From contig CM041465.1 in assembly GCA_023213395.1 (NCBI GenBank), forward strand, positions 55,125,741 to 55,189,740: a stretch of 64,000 bases of DNA. The letters are read 5' to 3'. Made by a program: the position numbers and the translations under genes. This DNA is from Cycas panzhihuaensis. Taxonomy: Eukaryota > Cycadophyta. Positions 32,973-44,387 of this stretch are shown here, piece by piece. The notes under the pieces were generated by a model. It was not told the origin of the DNA, did no database searches, and was given only the letters and a program-made list of their open reading frames with translations. The first letter of the stretch is position 1. Each line of letters starts with the position of its first letter.

Positions 32973-34919
32973 ACAGCCAGTAAGGGAGTTAGATTCACTT
33001 CCCCTTCTCGTTGGTGTTCTTGCCTCTAGGTAGTTTCGTATTCCGTGTTTTCAGTTGGGCACCCCCCAATGTGCTTGCATCATTTTCCTTCCTTTCTTCT
33101 TTTTTGTTTCTTCTAACAACACTCGCAAAGGCGTTGCATACGACGTTTCTCGCGTCGCTTGCCAGGTTTGCCACTGTTGTTAGAGGACCAATCGCCTCGT
33201 TCCCTTCCATCGCCGAACCCCGATTCGACAATAGAAGGTTACCCATCTGATTGGGCTTACCATACCATGACTTCGGGAACTCAAGAGTTCCCTTCATCTG
33301 ATAGGATTACGCCCATGAGGGTGGCGATTCCATCTACTATCCGGATGACCAATTTCATCCTGTGAGCTTTCATCCTTGGCTCATACGGTGGAAGATCAAA
33401 CCCCTCATGAGACACACCACCCCAGCGGTGAGCCTTACAAGGGCGTCTGAGGATCCCCTACTTTTGAGATCCGTCGACTTGTAGCTACGAGGATACCCCT
33501 CCGTGGCGTAGTCAAGGCGATTAGCAGTACTTAGAACAACTCAGCCGCACCCTAGATGGTTTGAAGAAGTGTTGTGAAATATAGCATCTTCTTCATCCAT
33601 CCCTGCGCCTTCTACAACGATTGTTGCTTCCGCCTGCGCACTCGTCTATCTGAGTGTCTACCCCGGCTCCTAGGGCAAGCGTTGCGCCACCTACTTCTAG
33701 CCGTGGTCCTACTTCTTCAGGACCCATTCGTGGCATGTCCTTTCCCCAACTCGGGGTTAGCATGTCGTTTCTGAGTCAAACACATGCGCCGCCTTCGAAC
33801 GTGGCACATGCGTTCCCTAGTAGGCCTTGAGGCCCTACTAGCGTCGTTGCCATCAACTATGTAGGACCAACTCCTACATACATTCAAAACTCTGTTGGTG
33901 GTCCTTCCCTTTACGTGCCCCCAGGTTACACGTCTCAAGCTTGGGGGCAAGCTAGGGGAAACCATCTTCCTGCTTATGGGGTGGACCCGTTGCACCCATA
34001 TGGGGTAGCGCCACCTACAGGTGGCCCCTATGGGCAAAACCTGGTCCCTCACCCTTCGTTTCTATCATCTAGTGCAACTCTGTTCTTGGCTTAAATCGCA
34101 AGGAGCATACCTCCTTTCGGGCGTTTACGCAACCCCCTTTCCAACAAGGGGCGTTTCCCTAAGGAGGGATGGGTTTACCACCCCCATCCATTCCTTTGCT
34201 AGCCATCGACCCATTAGCCCAAGTGAGGACACGTCCTTTCATGGACTATAGGTCGACGCCATTATCTGTTGAGGCGCTAAGGACTAACCTGCGCCTCACC
34301 CTCTGAAGTTCCCAAATTCGACGGAACTTGTCGCAAGAACAATAGAGCATGTACATAGTTTCTCTATGGCATGCATCGATTATTGGGCTTCGACCATATC
34401 CTTATGAAGCTATTTAGTGATCCTTGCGGGCGGCCCTCAAGTGGTTTCTGCCTTCACGCTCATTCGATTTCTTCATTCCGGTGATTGGTGAGCGAGTTCA
34501 TCAACTATTTTGACGTAGCCCGTCCATTCGAAAGTGGAATGAAAGCACTTATGTCACTTAAACAAGGTCACGACGAGATGAATCGTGACTTTGTGCGACG
34601 CTTTCATGATCTTCTTCACTCTACCAAGGCCACGTTGCACGAAGAGTTGAGCGAGATCTCTTAAATCAACGCATTTTACCCCGAAGTGTATGTGGAAGTC
34701 CTCAATATGGGGGCAACCACATGTGACTCCGCGATTACGAGGTGCTTGGCGTTGGAGACCATTGAGATCAGCGGGACTTAAGAAACCTCCTAAGCCCTTA
34801 CAGCGCCACGAGGTGCCTCCCAGTGAAGAACCAAACATTCGCGACCTAGGTCCACCTCTCATCCGACTGAGAGGACCCTAGATCCTCTTACTTCCGCTAT
34901 TCACTCATTTGAGCGCACG
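32973..34919 (+). pseudogene. gag N-terminal and core remnant of gypsy B
   Basis: 33,159-33,365 carries IEGYPSDWAYHTMTSGTQEF, the conserved gag leader. A proline-rich part follows (33,600-34,200). The core is read in pieces from 34,300 to 34,760: HILMKLFSDP, INYFDVARPFESGMKALMSL, KQGHDEMNRDFVRRFHDLL, STKATLHEEL and MGATTCDSAITRCLALE. Several 1-2 base indels and stops break it, so the N-terminal half of Gag is not produced as one protein. Confidence 0.75.
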
Positions 34920-36476
34920 ATGAAGGAGCTTAAGCTCCAGCCTCCTTCATCGCTGACCTCCCATAAACCAGTTCAGCAAGCTTCTCATGCGATGCCCCCC
35001 AAAGGGGGTAACGCCCAGCCTTCTCAAGCAAGGAGGATCGATCCTCCCCTTGAGAAAAGGTGGTGTTCCATCCACGGGGAGTGTTTCCATGACGATTCGC
35101 GTTGCCGGGCACAGCACCCACGCGACGCCCCGCCGCGCAATTCATCCCCTAGGTGGTCATCGAGGCCTAACCTCGATCAACCTGTTCATAGGGACCCGTT
35201 CCCCAAGCATGGGGAATGTGGTCGTGATGTTCAGCAAAGGAACAATCAGAATCGGGATAGATACCCTAATCCTCGCCCTCCGCATGGTAGAGGGAAGGGT
35301 GTGCGAAGGCCATCTTCCCCTTTGCGCTCCCCTGACCGCCGTGCTCCATCACCTTCACAGTCCTGTAACAAGGGAAAAAAGGTGATCCAAATGCTTGAGA
35401 CCACTCCCCTTTACGCGTTGACCCAGTCTCAAGCCATGAAGGAGGCAATAGGTGCCTCCGCGTCTACCTTGCAACTTAATCCCCCTCCGGAAGCCATTCC
35501 TCCGGAGATTCCCACACTTCCCAAGAGCATTCCCGCATGCCCCGGTAGATTCGACTTTAGGAGAGCCCTTACCCAACCCACAGGAAGGGGTAAGCCCTTC
35601 TCCGTAGTCGAAGAACTTCTTACTATGGCTACCAGGATGTCCATCATGGACGTCTTGAGAAGTTGCCCCGAGCAACGAGCGCTCCTCTTGGAAGTTCTAG
35701 GATCGAATGATGCGTCCGTTCATGCCTTGGGTATAACCCAAAGCTGCAAACCCGTTACCTCTTTCGATCCCAGAGATCTTCCCGCATCTAGTGGAAGGGA
35801 ATGCCAATGGAACTTCCCTTTCACCATTACCATAGATACTCCTGATTGTACATTGCGAAGAACCGTCGTGGACAACGGTTCTTCCACCAATGCCATGCCC
35901 TTGCGCGTTATGCAAGAGCTTGGCATTTCATATGGAACTGTTCCATGGCGTTGTCGAGGTTATGATGGCGAGAAGACTCCCTTAGGATCTGTCTCGATAC
36001 CCCTTACCCTCGAGGACAAGACTGTTGTTACTGACATCGTTGTCCTCAATGTTAACGTTGATTACAACATACGGGTAGACCATGGCTTGACCAAATGGGG
36101 CCGTATGTTCCACAGATTAGAACAACTTAAATTTGTCCATAATGGGCAAATGAAAGTTGTCTCCCACGAGCGATCACTCGCCAAACAAGCTAGGCCTTCC
36201 TCCCAAGCAAGCCATAGCCATATGAAGGGAAACAAACGTCCTTCCGACCATGTCTCGGCTTGCTCCATTGGAATCCCCGATTCCTCTTACCGTGAAGAAG
36301 ATCCCATATCTTCTTCTCCTGATTTGATATATTTCGCCCCCATTAGTGTCGGGAGCTATGGGTATCTCGCCATGACGATGACGGGTCCCATAGTGAGGAT
36401 GAGGATCGTCCTCACCCAGTTTCATTCCTCCGCACTAGTGTGGGGCATCCTCCTAGTCCTAGGTTTCCTCCTATGA
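34920..36476 (+). CDS. gag zinc-knuckle and aspartic protease ORF of gypsy B
   Basis: A 518-codon open frame, the longest in the window. The first Met is internal to gag, so it is a fragment and not a true start. Residues 49-62 form C-x2-H-x4-H-x4-C (CSIHGECFHDDSRC), a nucleic-acid-binding knuckle with His in place of the second Cys. Residues 70-150 are Arg/Pro-rich. Residues 228-290 hold the VVEELL and MSIMDVLRSCPEQRA block conserved in all copies. The retropepsin-like protease has VVDNGSSTNAM with catalytic Asp318, then VPWRCRGYDG and VNVDYNIRVDH. The normal linker FVHNGQMKVVS follows at 405-414. The active motif is intact, unlike in C and element 2. Confidence 0.85.
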   Translation: MKELKLQPPSSLTSHKPVQQASHAMPPKGGNAQPSQARRIDPPLEKRWCSIHGECFHDDSRCRAQHPRDAPPRNSSPRWSSRPNLDQPVHRDPFPKHGECGRDVQQRNNQNRDRYPNPRPPHGRGKGVRRPSSPLRSPDRRAPSPSQSCNKGKKVIQMLETTPLYALTQSQAMKEAIGASASTLQLNPPPEAIPPEIPTLPKSIPACPGRFDFRRALTQPTGRGKPFSVVEELLTMATRMSIMDVLRSCPEQRALLLEVLGSNDASVHALGITQSCKPVTSFDPRDLPASSGRECQWNFPFTITIDTPDCTLRRTVVDNGSSTNAMPLRVMQELGISYGTVPWRCRGYDGEKTPLGSVSIPLTLEDKTVVTDIVVLNVNVDYNIRVDHGLTKWGRMFHRLEQLKFVHNGQMKVVSHERSLAKQARPSSQASHSHMKGNKRPSDHVSACSIGIPDSSYREEDPISSSPDLIYFAPISVGSYGYLAMTMTGPIVRMRIVLTQFHSSALVWGILLVLGFLL

Positions 36477-36959
36477 CCCCTTTTGTTGTAGAGCCTGGTC
36501 ATTTTCACATGTCACATGACATTGCGCATGTTGGTCATCGCGTGCCTAGCTCTTCCGTCCCATCACCTCCCGTAAGTGATGATGTTGAGAGTTTCCCTCT
36601 AGCTTTTTACGAGGGACCTCTCCTTGATTCTCCTTCAGAGTCTCTTAGGGATGATGGGCAGCTTTCAGGCCATACCGGTCCTATCTCTCCCACGATATCC
36701 CGCGCCTCGTCCATTCGAAGCCAAGTCATCCATGGGGTGGACTACTTCGAAGACGATGAGGCTTCTTTGGAACATAGCGAGTTCCATGCCTAGTTTGCTT
36801 CCTGGTCACCACAAGCTTGGCCACCAGAAGGTTTTAGCGATTGGGTCCACATTAGCTGACCCAATCCCTTCTTCCGTTTCCTCCCTTCCGGTCGATCTTG
36901 CCCCCCTCCATTTTGAGGAGGGGAATGCCATGTGCATGGGGGCAACTTAGGACATAGTC
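36477..36959 (+). pseudogene. PR-RT linker of gypsy B
   Basis: Two ORFs cover this (36,440-36,793 and 36,624-36,950). They are Ser/Pro/Asp-rich, with no domain recognised, and are out of frame with the protease ORF and RT. Their length agrees with the polyprotein linker in C. Confidence 0.5.
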
Positions 36960-37850
36960 CTTGCCCCAGACAAGGTCATCAAGGTAGGAGCGGAATGTAC
37001 TCCCGATGAAGTGAGGGAATACTCCCTCCTATTCCGAGAATTTCGCGATGTATTCACATGGGACTACTTGGATATGAAGGGCATTGACCCCTCCATCGTC
37101 ACACATAACCTTATGACCTTTCCTGATGCTGCTCGCCCGGTCGTCGAGCGACCTCCCCTTTACTCGAAGCTTTCAGCTGCCGTTAAGATGGAAGTTGAGA
37201 AGCTTCTGGACGCGGGACTCATTTCTTCCATCGATTACCCTAAGTGGGTATCGAATATTGTTCCTGTTGCTAAGAAGAACGGGACCATTCGTATTTGTGT
37301 CGATTTTCGCGACATAAACAACACTTGTCCTAAGGACAACTTTCCTCTTCCCTTCATAGATCAAATAATCGATCGTGCAATTTGGATTGAGTTATGTCCT
37401 TAATGAATGACTTCTCATTATAACGGTCGATTTCTCTCGAAGACCACCATAAGACGGCCTTTACTACGCCATGGGGTACCTTTGCCTACAAAGCAATGCC
37501 CTTTGGCCTTAAGAATGCAGGGGCTACTTATCAAAGAGCCATGCATTTTATCTTTCACGACCTCATCAACAACACGTTGGAGGTCTTCATGGACGATATG
37601 ATGAGCCTTTCGTATACAGGCCCATCATCCCTCAGAGCTTGTGTGCCATCTTCACAAGATGCAAGTATCACGTTAGTCTAAACCTCTTTGAAATCGTGTT
37701 TTCCGTCACTTCAGGCAAACTCTTGGGTTTCCTCATGTCCCAGCAAGGAATCCAAATCGATCCGAAAAAAGTCAAGGCAATCCTTGACATGCCGCTAGGA
37801 CCCAACGACAAATTAAGTTGTTTCTAAGCGGGGCTTGGTTTCTTGAGGCG
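36960..37850 (+). pseudogene. Reverse transcriptase remnant of gypsy B
   Basis: 37,011-37,403 is open and contains FREFRDVFTW, VEKLLDAGLISSIDYPKWVS, VPVAKKNGTIRICVDFRDIN and CPKDNFPLPFIDQIID. A frame change near 37,380 is followed by KTAFTTPWGTFAYKAMPFGL, NAGATYQRAMHFIFHDLI and EVFMDDMM (37,430-37,600). 37,639-37,827 continues with KLLGFLMSQQGIQIDPKKV, the usual RT-RNase H connection. At least two frameshifts make it inactive. The active box is FMDD, as in C. Confidence 0.9.
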
Positions 37851-38560
37851 TTTTTTGGCAGACTTCGCCATAAACGCCAAGCCTCTTATAAACCTATTGA
37901 AGAAAGGAGCCCCTTTTGTCTGGTCGGACAAGACCCAAAAGGCCTTCGTAGGGCTCAAGGAAGCTCTCGTTTACGCCCCTCTGGCTGGCGCCTCCTCGCT
38001 TTGATAGGCCCTCCATCCTATACACCTCGGCAACTGACAAATCCCTAGGCACAATGCTGCATACGGGAGGGCGATTCGAACTAAGAGGGCCATTTACTTC
38101 ATCGGTAGCACTCTCGTTCTTGCATTGAATTGAACTATCCCCCCGTCGAAAAGGAATGCCTCTCCTTGGTCCATGCGACCAAGAAGTTCAGGCATTACTT
38201 GCTCGGCAATACGACCAAGGTGATCGTTCAATCCGATCCCTTGTGTTACTTACTTACCCGTTCAGATATGACAGGTAGGGCGGGTCGTTGGGCCGTCCTG
38301 CTTCAAGAATTTGACTTACAAGTTATTAACAGGAAGTCGAAGAAGGGAATGGTAGTAGCAGAGCAATTAGGCGATCTTTGCCATTCCCCAGCAGTGGCGT
38401 TCCTGTTGACGACTCTTTCCCGGATGAGTCTATCATAACCATCCAAGATGCTTCTCCTCACCCACTCGGCGGCGGTAGTGGTATAATGTTTGTGCGATAT
38501 CTGACTCAGCAAGAGTATCGCCCTGAAGCCAGCAACAAAGTTAGGTCGCGTATCCGCGCC
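37851..38560 (+). pseudogene. RNase H and linker remnant of gypsy B
   Basis: 38,130-38,438 reads LNYPPVEKECLSLVHATKKF, RHYLLGNTTKVIVQSDPLCY, WAVLLQEFDLQVINRKSKKG and VVAEQL, the C-terminal part of gypsy RNase H. 38,378-38,695 then reads VDDSFPDESIITIQDASPHP and RYLTQQEYRPEASNK. The expected second RNase H of Tat elements is absent between them. Confidence 0.85.
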
Positions 38561-39663
38561 ACTGCTAGGCAATACTTCCTCTTAGATGAAGTGTTGTACA
38601 AGAGATCTTTCGACGGGATCACCCGCTACATCGCTCACGGCGGAGGCGGACCAAATACTCGCGAATGCCACCATGGCATTTGTGGGTGCCACTGAGGGGC
38701 CAATCCATGGCCCAAAGGATCCTCTGCATGGGCTATTCTTGGTTGTCCTTGTTCAAGGATGCCACGCTTGTGCCCTTAGATGTCGGCGATGTCGAGCACG
38801 CCAATGTCTCTCACATACCTTCCGAGGCATTGCACCCTATCGTGTCTCAAGTGGCCCTTTTCTCAATGGGGCTTAGACCTCATTGAGGCTTTATCCGCCA
38901 TCTTCCACACAACATAAATATATCTTAAGCGCTTTCTAGAATACTTCACTAAATGGGCGAGGCAATCCCCACATCCACTACCCTGTAAGACGATAGCCAC
39001 CTTCGTCTACCGGATATTATCTGTCATTTCGAATTCGATGTCCTAATTACGAATAATGGAACTTCCTTACGTAATAAGGAAATGGGCCGGTGTGCGAAAT
39101 TCAAGATCTCGCATAAGGCGTCATCCCTTATTACCCCAAGCCAAGCAGGCAAGTTGAATCTTTCAACAAAACACTCGTCAGCATTTTGAAGAAAGCGGGT
39201 TACCCAGGTCTCAAAGAGGCGCATATCAACTCCTCAGCCCTATGGGCTTATCGCACTTCCATCCGCATGGCTCTGGAATGACCCCATTCTCGTTAGTCTA
39301 CGGGCAGCGATACTCCCACTGGAAGTGGAGATCCCCTCTCTTCAGGTTTCCTTTCGAGGCCTCATTGACGAGGAGTCTATTCGTCAGGCTCACCTCCTAG
39401 ACCTCCAAGCCCTGGATGAGAGGCGCTTAATGGCTTGTCAAGCAAACCTCGCTTCGAAAGCCCGCTTGCAAAGGACACACGACAAACGTCTTCGTGCTCG
39501 TCCTTTGTGCCCCGGGGACCATGTCCTCAAATTGGAGTACCTTTACGATCACTTGGCCAAATTCGGGCCCAAATGGGTAGGCCCCTTCGTCGTTCTCGAA
39601 AGCCTCAATAACGGCGCATACAGGATCGCCACCTTAGACGGCTTGGAATTTGAGAAAGCGGTC
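38561..39663 (+). pseudogene. Integrase remnant of gypsy B, C-terminus replaced
   Basis: It begins with DEVLYKRSFDGI, and a zinc-binding ECHHGICGCH lies at 38,660-38,692. The catalytic core is broken by frameshifts (38,700-39,320). 39,325-39,663 is open with DEESIRQAHLLDLQALDERR, YLYDHLAKFGPKWVGPFVV and GAYRIATLDGLEFEKA, the C-terminal domain. A has NRKFLKKFYA-stop at this point; B instead runs into unrelated sequence at about 39,664. Confidence 0.85.
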
Positions 39664-39709
39664 TCCTACTTTCACCTCCTATATTTGATGGCAAAAACTG
39701 ATGGTTTCA
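39664..39709 (+). other. Deletion junction with 27-bp inserted match
   Basis: These 46 bp replace the integrase end and nearly all of the 3' LTR of B. Bases 39,675-39,701 are the exact reverse complement of 51,372-51,398 in the 3' LTR of A. The last bases GGTTTCA look like the LTR terminus and are followed by the target duplication. Confidence 0.7.
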
Positions 39710-39856
39710 GTGATGTTTGACTTTCATATTCATGTTATTGTATTATCTCTGAGTTTAGAACTTGCATGTTAAATTCTAGTTTTGATTCCTATAACTAGTT
39801 GCAAAATAGTTCAGATCTTATGGCAGTTTAAGGTTTGGGACCTTGTATTATCAACA
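39710..39856 (+). repeat. 3' LTR of copia element, right part
   Basis: GTGAT (39,710-39,714) duplicates 20,608-20,612. The LTR then continues and ends TATCAACA at 39,856, followed by CCCCT, the outer target duplication. No ORF. Confidence 0.75.
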
Positions 39857-39861
39857 CCCCT

Positions 39862-40084
39862 CATCTATCATCATTACCAGTTGACTATACGATGACACAT
39901 AGGCAGCCCCTATGTTGTCTCACCCTTACCTCTACACCCACACGTTCCTCCATAGTATTTGTTGTCACCCTTAGCCAGCACCATTATTATGTTTGTTTAT
40001 ATGTATATATCACTAACATTGTGTTGCCAGCATTCGTCGTTGCATTATACTTCCGAGCCATGAGGCTCTGCTGCTAAGGGGCAG
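39862..40084 (+). other. Gypsy A pre-LTR tail and polypurine tract
   Basis: It aligns with the reverse-complement tails of elements 2 and 3 (GGCAGCCCCTATGTTGTC, GCCAGCATTCGTCGTTGCAT and ACTTCCGAGC blocks). It ends with the polypurine-type AAGGGGCAG at 40,076-40,084, directly before TGTTTCC. Confidence 0.7.
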
Positions 40085-41100
40085 TGTTTCCTGGCTATCG
40101 GGAATGGGTTTTGGCAAGTCAACTTAGGTAAGTGTTGGTATGCTTCTATACTTTGCCTTTGTCACTTCTCCAAAAAGGTAAATTGAAGTATCTATTTTTC
40201 ATTGCATGATTGATTGATACATTTGAGTGATCAACTAGCATCTGCTACTTGATCATATTGCTTAACACTACTCTAGCCTATGACGACCACGAGACATGTA
40301 TCCCAATGGCACTCCACAACCCTTCTATGTACCTCTATGTTGTCCCAAGTACCAACTAGCTCGTGTGATCCGTTCACACCCCCATTGCCACATCACAACT
40401 CGTAATGCCTCACTAGGTGTGATTGGTATCTCCCTATCCATTTGCCAATTTCTTGGGAACCCTATCTCTCTGGTGCCCCATCCGGTCTAGGTCATCTCCT
40501 CGTTATGACTATCCCCAACCACCTAAATAGAGGGTTAGATCCTCCTAGGCCTGGGGTACCCTCCTTTAGGGCTCCTAACTCCTTTTTTCCTCTTGTTTTG
40601 CATTCTATCATCGCACTGTGACAAATGTCACGGTACAGCAGTAAACTTCGTGGTATCACAAAGTTTACTATGGGGTGACTGTCATAGAATATTTTTTTTA
40701 ATCTACTATGCTAAATTTTACATTTTTCGTGAAATTACCATGCAGTTAAGTCACACCCTGAGTCCTAGCCTAACCCTAATCGTTTAATTAAACTAGGGTT
40801 AGATATAAAACCCAAAAAAGACTTCATTTTGATCTCTTCCTCTATCTTTTCTCCTCTCCTCTTCTACTTTCACAGGTGATTTTTTACAAGAGCGCCCTGC
40901 AACATCTAGCACACCTGTGTCCCAGCTTGAGATCTGCCCTCTGTAACTCAGATCTTCAATAGCAAGCCTAAGACAAAGCTTCTCCAAGAAAGGATGTGCT
41001 CCAAGACTCACTTCCATGCATAAGCATCAGGTTTCACCAAGTTCTCATTTAGGTTTCATAGCCTACACAGGAATCCACTTGCAAACCTCATAGATCGCTT
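40085..41100 (+). repeat. 3' LTR of gypsy A, left part
   Basis: It starts TGTTTCCTGGCTATCGGG, a diverged form of the family LTR start. It contains the GTAAACTT-(12)-AAGTTTAC palindrome at 40,641-40,668, at a similar position to the palindrome in the other LTRs. It is interrupted at 41,100/41,101 by element 3 and continues at 51,240. Confidence 0.75.
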
Positions 41101-43628
41101 ATACAAGCGCTCTCCGCGGAATGCGATCCTCGTCTAGCAAAGAAATACAAAACACAACATGATGGGCTGGGCAGTGAGGATCTCACCTCGCGGTCGCCCA
41201 TCTTGGCCGGAGGCGTGGGTGCAGGAGGCTGCAAGGTGCTGGTTGCTTCCAGTGGCCCGTGCGAGGCGAGGCCTTCCTACCCTTCGGATGGCCGGGAAGG
41301 AAAAGGAAACCTCGCGCGTTGCAGCTTCTCAAGGTAATGAGAAAGCAACGAGAGGGCAACAAACTCAACGTGCAACGGGTGTAAAGTAAGGCACGGGTTG
41401 GGAAATACAACGTAAATGGGTCTTCTGTCTCTACGTAGTGCAAGGTAAAAGAAACGGTACAGAAAAGTAAACGTAAAATAAAAGACTATTTCCCTTTTTC
41501 TTTATACTCCCTTCTCTTTTACCTATTAAGCATGTATAAAAGGCAAGAACGATAAAAAGGAAAAAAAACAAAGGAAACGCGAGGAATACCTGGATCCGGC
41601 GGTTGAGGATGAAGTGCGAATCCTCTCTCTCGGTTGCGCTCCTTTCCTCTCTCCTCCACGCATGCAACGTCGATTGGAGGCGACGAAGGGGGTTTACTTA
41701 CCTCCCTTAAGGCATGCAAAAGGCGAATAAAAGAAAGGATGAAAAGCAAAGCTCGAAGCGAAAGGGAGAAGAGATCTGCAGTGCGAGCTCGGCAGGCAGG
41801 TTGATCTCGTGCACCACTCCCTCTGACGTGATCCTGCAAACAAACAGAGAGAATGCCTTCCTCTCGGGGGAGAGGCTACGAAGCGCGACAAGATATATGT
41901 GTATATGGTAATAACATCAACTAAGCTAGCAAAATGTAAGTAAGCACCAACATGTAACGAAAATGAAACAAGGCCGCGCGATAAGCATACAAAGCTCAAG
42001 CACCACAAAATGTACTATATGGGACTGAGTGTAGCCTCGGGATGGCTAACTCACCCACGAGAGGTCTCCACGGGGTCCGGGAAGGAAATGCTAGCAGGCA
42101 ACGGGGTGAGACAGTAGTAACAGTTGCCTACGCCAAGGAAAAGGACTCAAACCGAGCCCTCTTAGGCTTCCCTAACCCCGTTTCCTAAGAAAGAGCGGGT
42201 GATAAAGGGAGAGAGGACAAGGGCGGAACCCTTGGGGAGAAGGGTGGCAATGGGGGACGGAACCCACCTATCTCCCTCTAATCCTCGCGTGAAACCCTTT
42301 ATACCACTAGCTTAGAAAATGGTGAAAGAGAAAGCTAGAAAGGGAAGGATGAGTCTCAAGGAAATGCAAAGAAATGTAACCAACCTAGGCGGCTATATAG
42401 TAAGTCACCACTAGCCAAGATTACTTGCATCCAATGACAAAAGAAGATCCCAAAGCAAGTATATGCAAAAGAGAGGAAGAAAATTGCAAATAGAACCAGC
42501 AAAAGCAAGGAAAAGCACTAACAAGAAGCTAAAAATACCTTGAATGGAGAAGAGCATGCATGCATTCACTTGGCCACTTATAGCGGCGGACAAGCGGTGT
42601 CTAGGGCTGGTTTCTTAGTGTCCTGCGTTAGAATGGAAGGAGGAAGCCCCGTGCAAGATGGGAGCTAGAAGTTGTCCTTTGGAGTAGTCTTTTTTGTGAA
42701 GAAATGCCTTGGAACTTTGAGTATTTGTGAGCGAAGGTGCAGCTTGTGGCGGCGAAGCGTGGGGGGCGACAATGATGGCCTGCAACTCCAGTGGTAATAG
42801 CCCACTTCACCTCATCCCACTTTGTAAAAGAAGTTCCTCTTTCAATGTGTCTTTTCCTTGTCTTTTTCTTGAAGAGTTGCTCTAGAAAGCTCAAAAAGTG
42901 AAGTGAAGAATGAGGCAAATGAGTAGGAAAAAGGCTTTTAAGCCTTGGGCACAGCAAGTGAACGTTGGGGGCCTTGGGGCGCCTCCAATCGTACGGAGCC
43001 ACGCGGCGATTCATGAAAAAGCGGCCAGCATCGCGTGGTTTCTTTTCAAATTTTAAACAGTAAATGCGGCGGCTTGGCAGTGCCAGCTAGGATGCATGCG
43101 CGATGCCATTGCCAAACTTTAATGGTACCGCTAAGTTTGCGATCTGACTAAATTTGAAAAAGAGAAAATACAACATAAAAGTCATAAAATTCAGCTTCTC
43201 ACGGTAAGAACAAGGGTGAACATGAATTACATCAATCGGGAAGGCCCAGGCAGTGGGCAAGTACTCAAAATGGTGCAAAGAGCCCTAACTAAGGGTTAAA
43301 CCAAGCTTAGGAAGGGTTTGCAACATAAGTGGCACGCTGTAACAAGAGCAAGCAATTTGAAGCATCTCGAAGACCATGGAGACATCGTGAGTGGGTCATC
43401 GCCATGCGGGTGTCACATCCGCTTATGGATGCCCCGTGTGAGTCGTCATAGGCTAAGAGGTGCCGTTAGGCACATGCATAATGAGCAGGCGGGGCAGTAA
43501 TGCGTGCGGCGGGCACATGTCAATCACACTATTCTAAATTACCTTAGCAATCATAAGTAAGAAAAGTAAGAACATATACTGCACAAACACAGTCGATGCG
43601 TCCGAGTCCATTCCCGATGGCGGAAACA
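41101..43628 (-). repeat. 3' LTR of element 3
   Basis: In minus orientation it runs from TGTTTCCGCC at 43,628 to about CGCTTGTA at 41,101 (consensus GTTTCA, diverged). It aligns along its whole length with 48,699-51,239, with many small indels concentrated in GC-rich words. Confidence 0.9.
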
Positions 43629-44387
43629 CGCCTTATGGCGTGAGCCTCACCGCCGGGCGTAATGTGATGGCGAATCTTCGACAATCAAGAAAACATGAGT
43701 AGCACATGCATATATATATATATAAGAGCAATCAAGAGCAGCACATGATCCAAGGGTGTAGGCAAGTGTCGTGGCGAGCAGCGTGGACAAGGGAGACAGA
43801 GACGAGGACAACGTGAGGGGTGCACGCGTCGTCTAATCATCGACACTGAAGTAGCGGTAAAGCAGGATGCCCGTTGCGAGGTGCAACGTGAAGTAAGAGG
43901 GCATCCAACAAAGTGAGCAAGCATATCTAGCAAGCGACAGCAGGAGACTTGGGCACGGGCTGGCCAGACAAGCCTCCACATGAAATGGTGTGTATCATGT
44001 ATGATAGAGGTAGCATGTATGATTTATTTTGTAAATGAATATTTGGTATGTTGTAAATGTACATATGTTGTAGATATTTGTTGTAAATATTTTGTTGTAA
44101 TATGCATGTGTTTCCTTCCATGTATGGCCGTATGTCTAACAGGGGCACACACATCCACCGTGAGCAGAGGTGATCGAGAGGTGCGAGGTTAGAGGATAGG
44201 GCGACATGCACGTCCACAGGGGAGCATAGCGGAATATGCGAAGGAAACCACAAGCACGGGAGGGGGAGTGACGATACTCCCTAGCGTCGTCCTAGTTGGA
44301 GGATGCCCAAGTAGGAGGACAAAGGTTCCCAAGAGCACACGGGAACGCGGGTTCCGCGGGAGGAACCAGAAACCAAACCGAAGAGAA
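43629..44387 (-). other. Pre-LTR tail of element 3
   Basis: Homologous to 23,873-24,640 of element 2. An AT-rich part with repeated TTGTAAAT/TTGTAGAT words lies at 43,985-44,120, longer than in element 2. No gene. Confidence 0.65.

Larger units (their letters stand above)
20613..39709 (+). mobile_element. Ty3/gypsy element B (Tat-like), 3' LTR nearly absent
   Basis: It starts TGTTTCCC at 20,613 and ends GGTTTCA at 39,709, flanked by GTGAT on both sides. The 5' LTR is 20,613-21,418 plus 31,243-32,954, split by element 2. A primer site, gag, protease, RT, RNase H and integrase follow in + orientation. Integrase breaks at about 39,663, and only about 46 bp separate it from the right end, so the 3' LTR has been lost apart from its last bases. 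Coding regions have several frameshifts, but one 518-codon ORF is open. Confidence 0.85.
18740..39856 (+). mobile_element. Ty1/copia element, internally deleted, split by gypsy B
   Basis: A 5' LTR fragment (18,740-18,887) is joined directly to the RT-RNase H part of pol (18,888-20,066). A polypurine tract and the 3' LTR follow (20,124-20,612 and 39,715-39,856, about 631 bp in total). The two LTR starts match over their first 60 bases. The target duplication CCCCT at 18,735-18,739 and 39,857-39,861, and the terminal CA at 39,855-39,856, define the outer ends. Gag, protease, integrase and most of the 5' LTR are deleted. This element is inserted in gypsy A. Confidence 0.85.

Noticed and set aside
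31243-33000. A separate inverted solo LTR
   Set aside because: It continues the LTR interrupted at 21,418 and runs into a primer site and gag, so it is the right half of B's 5' LTR.
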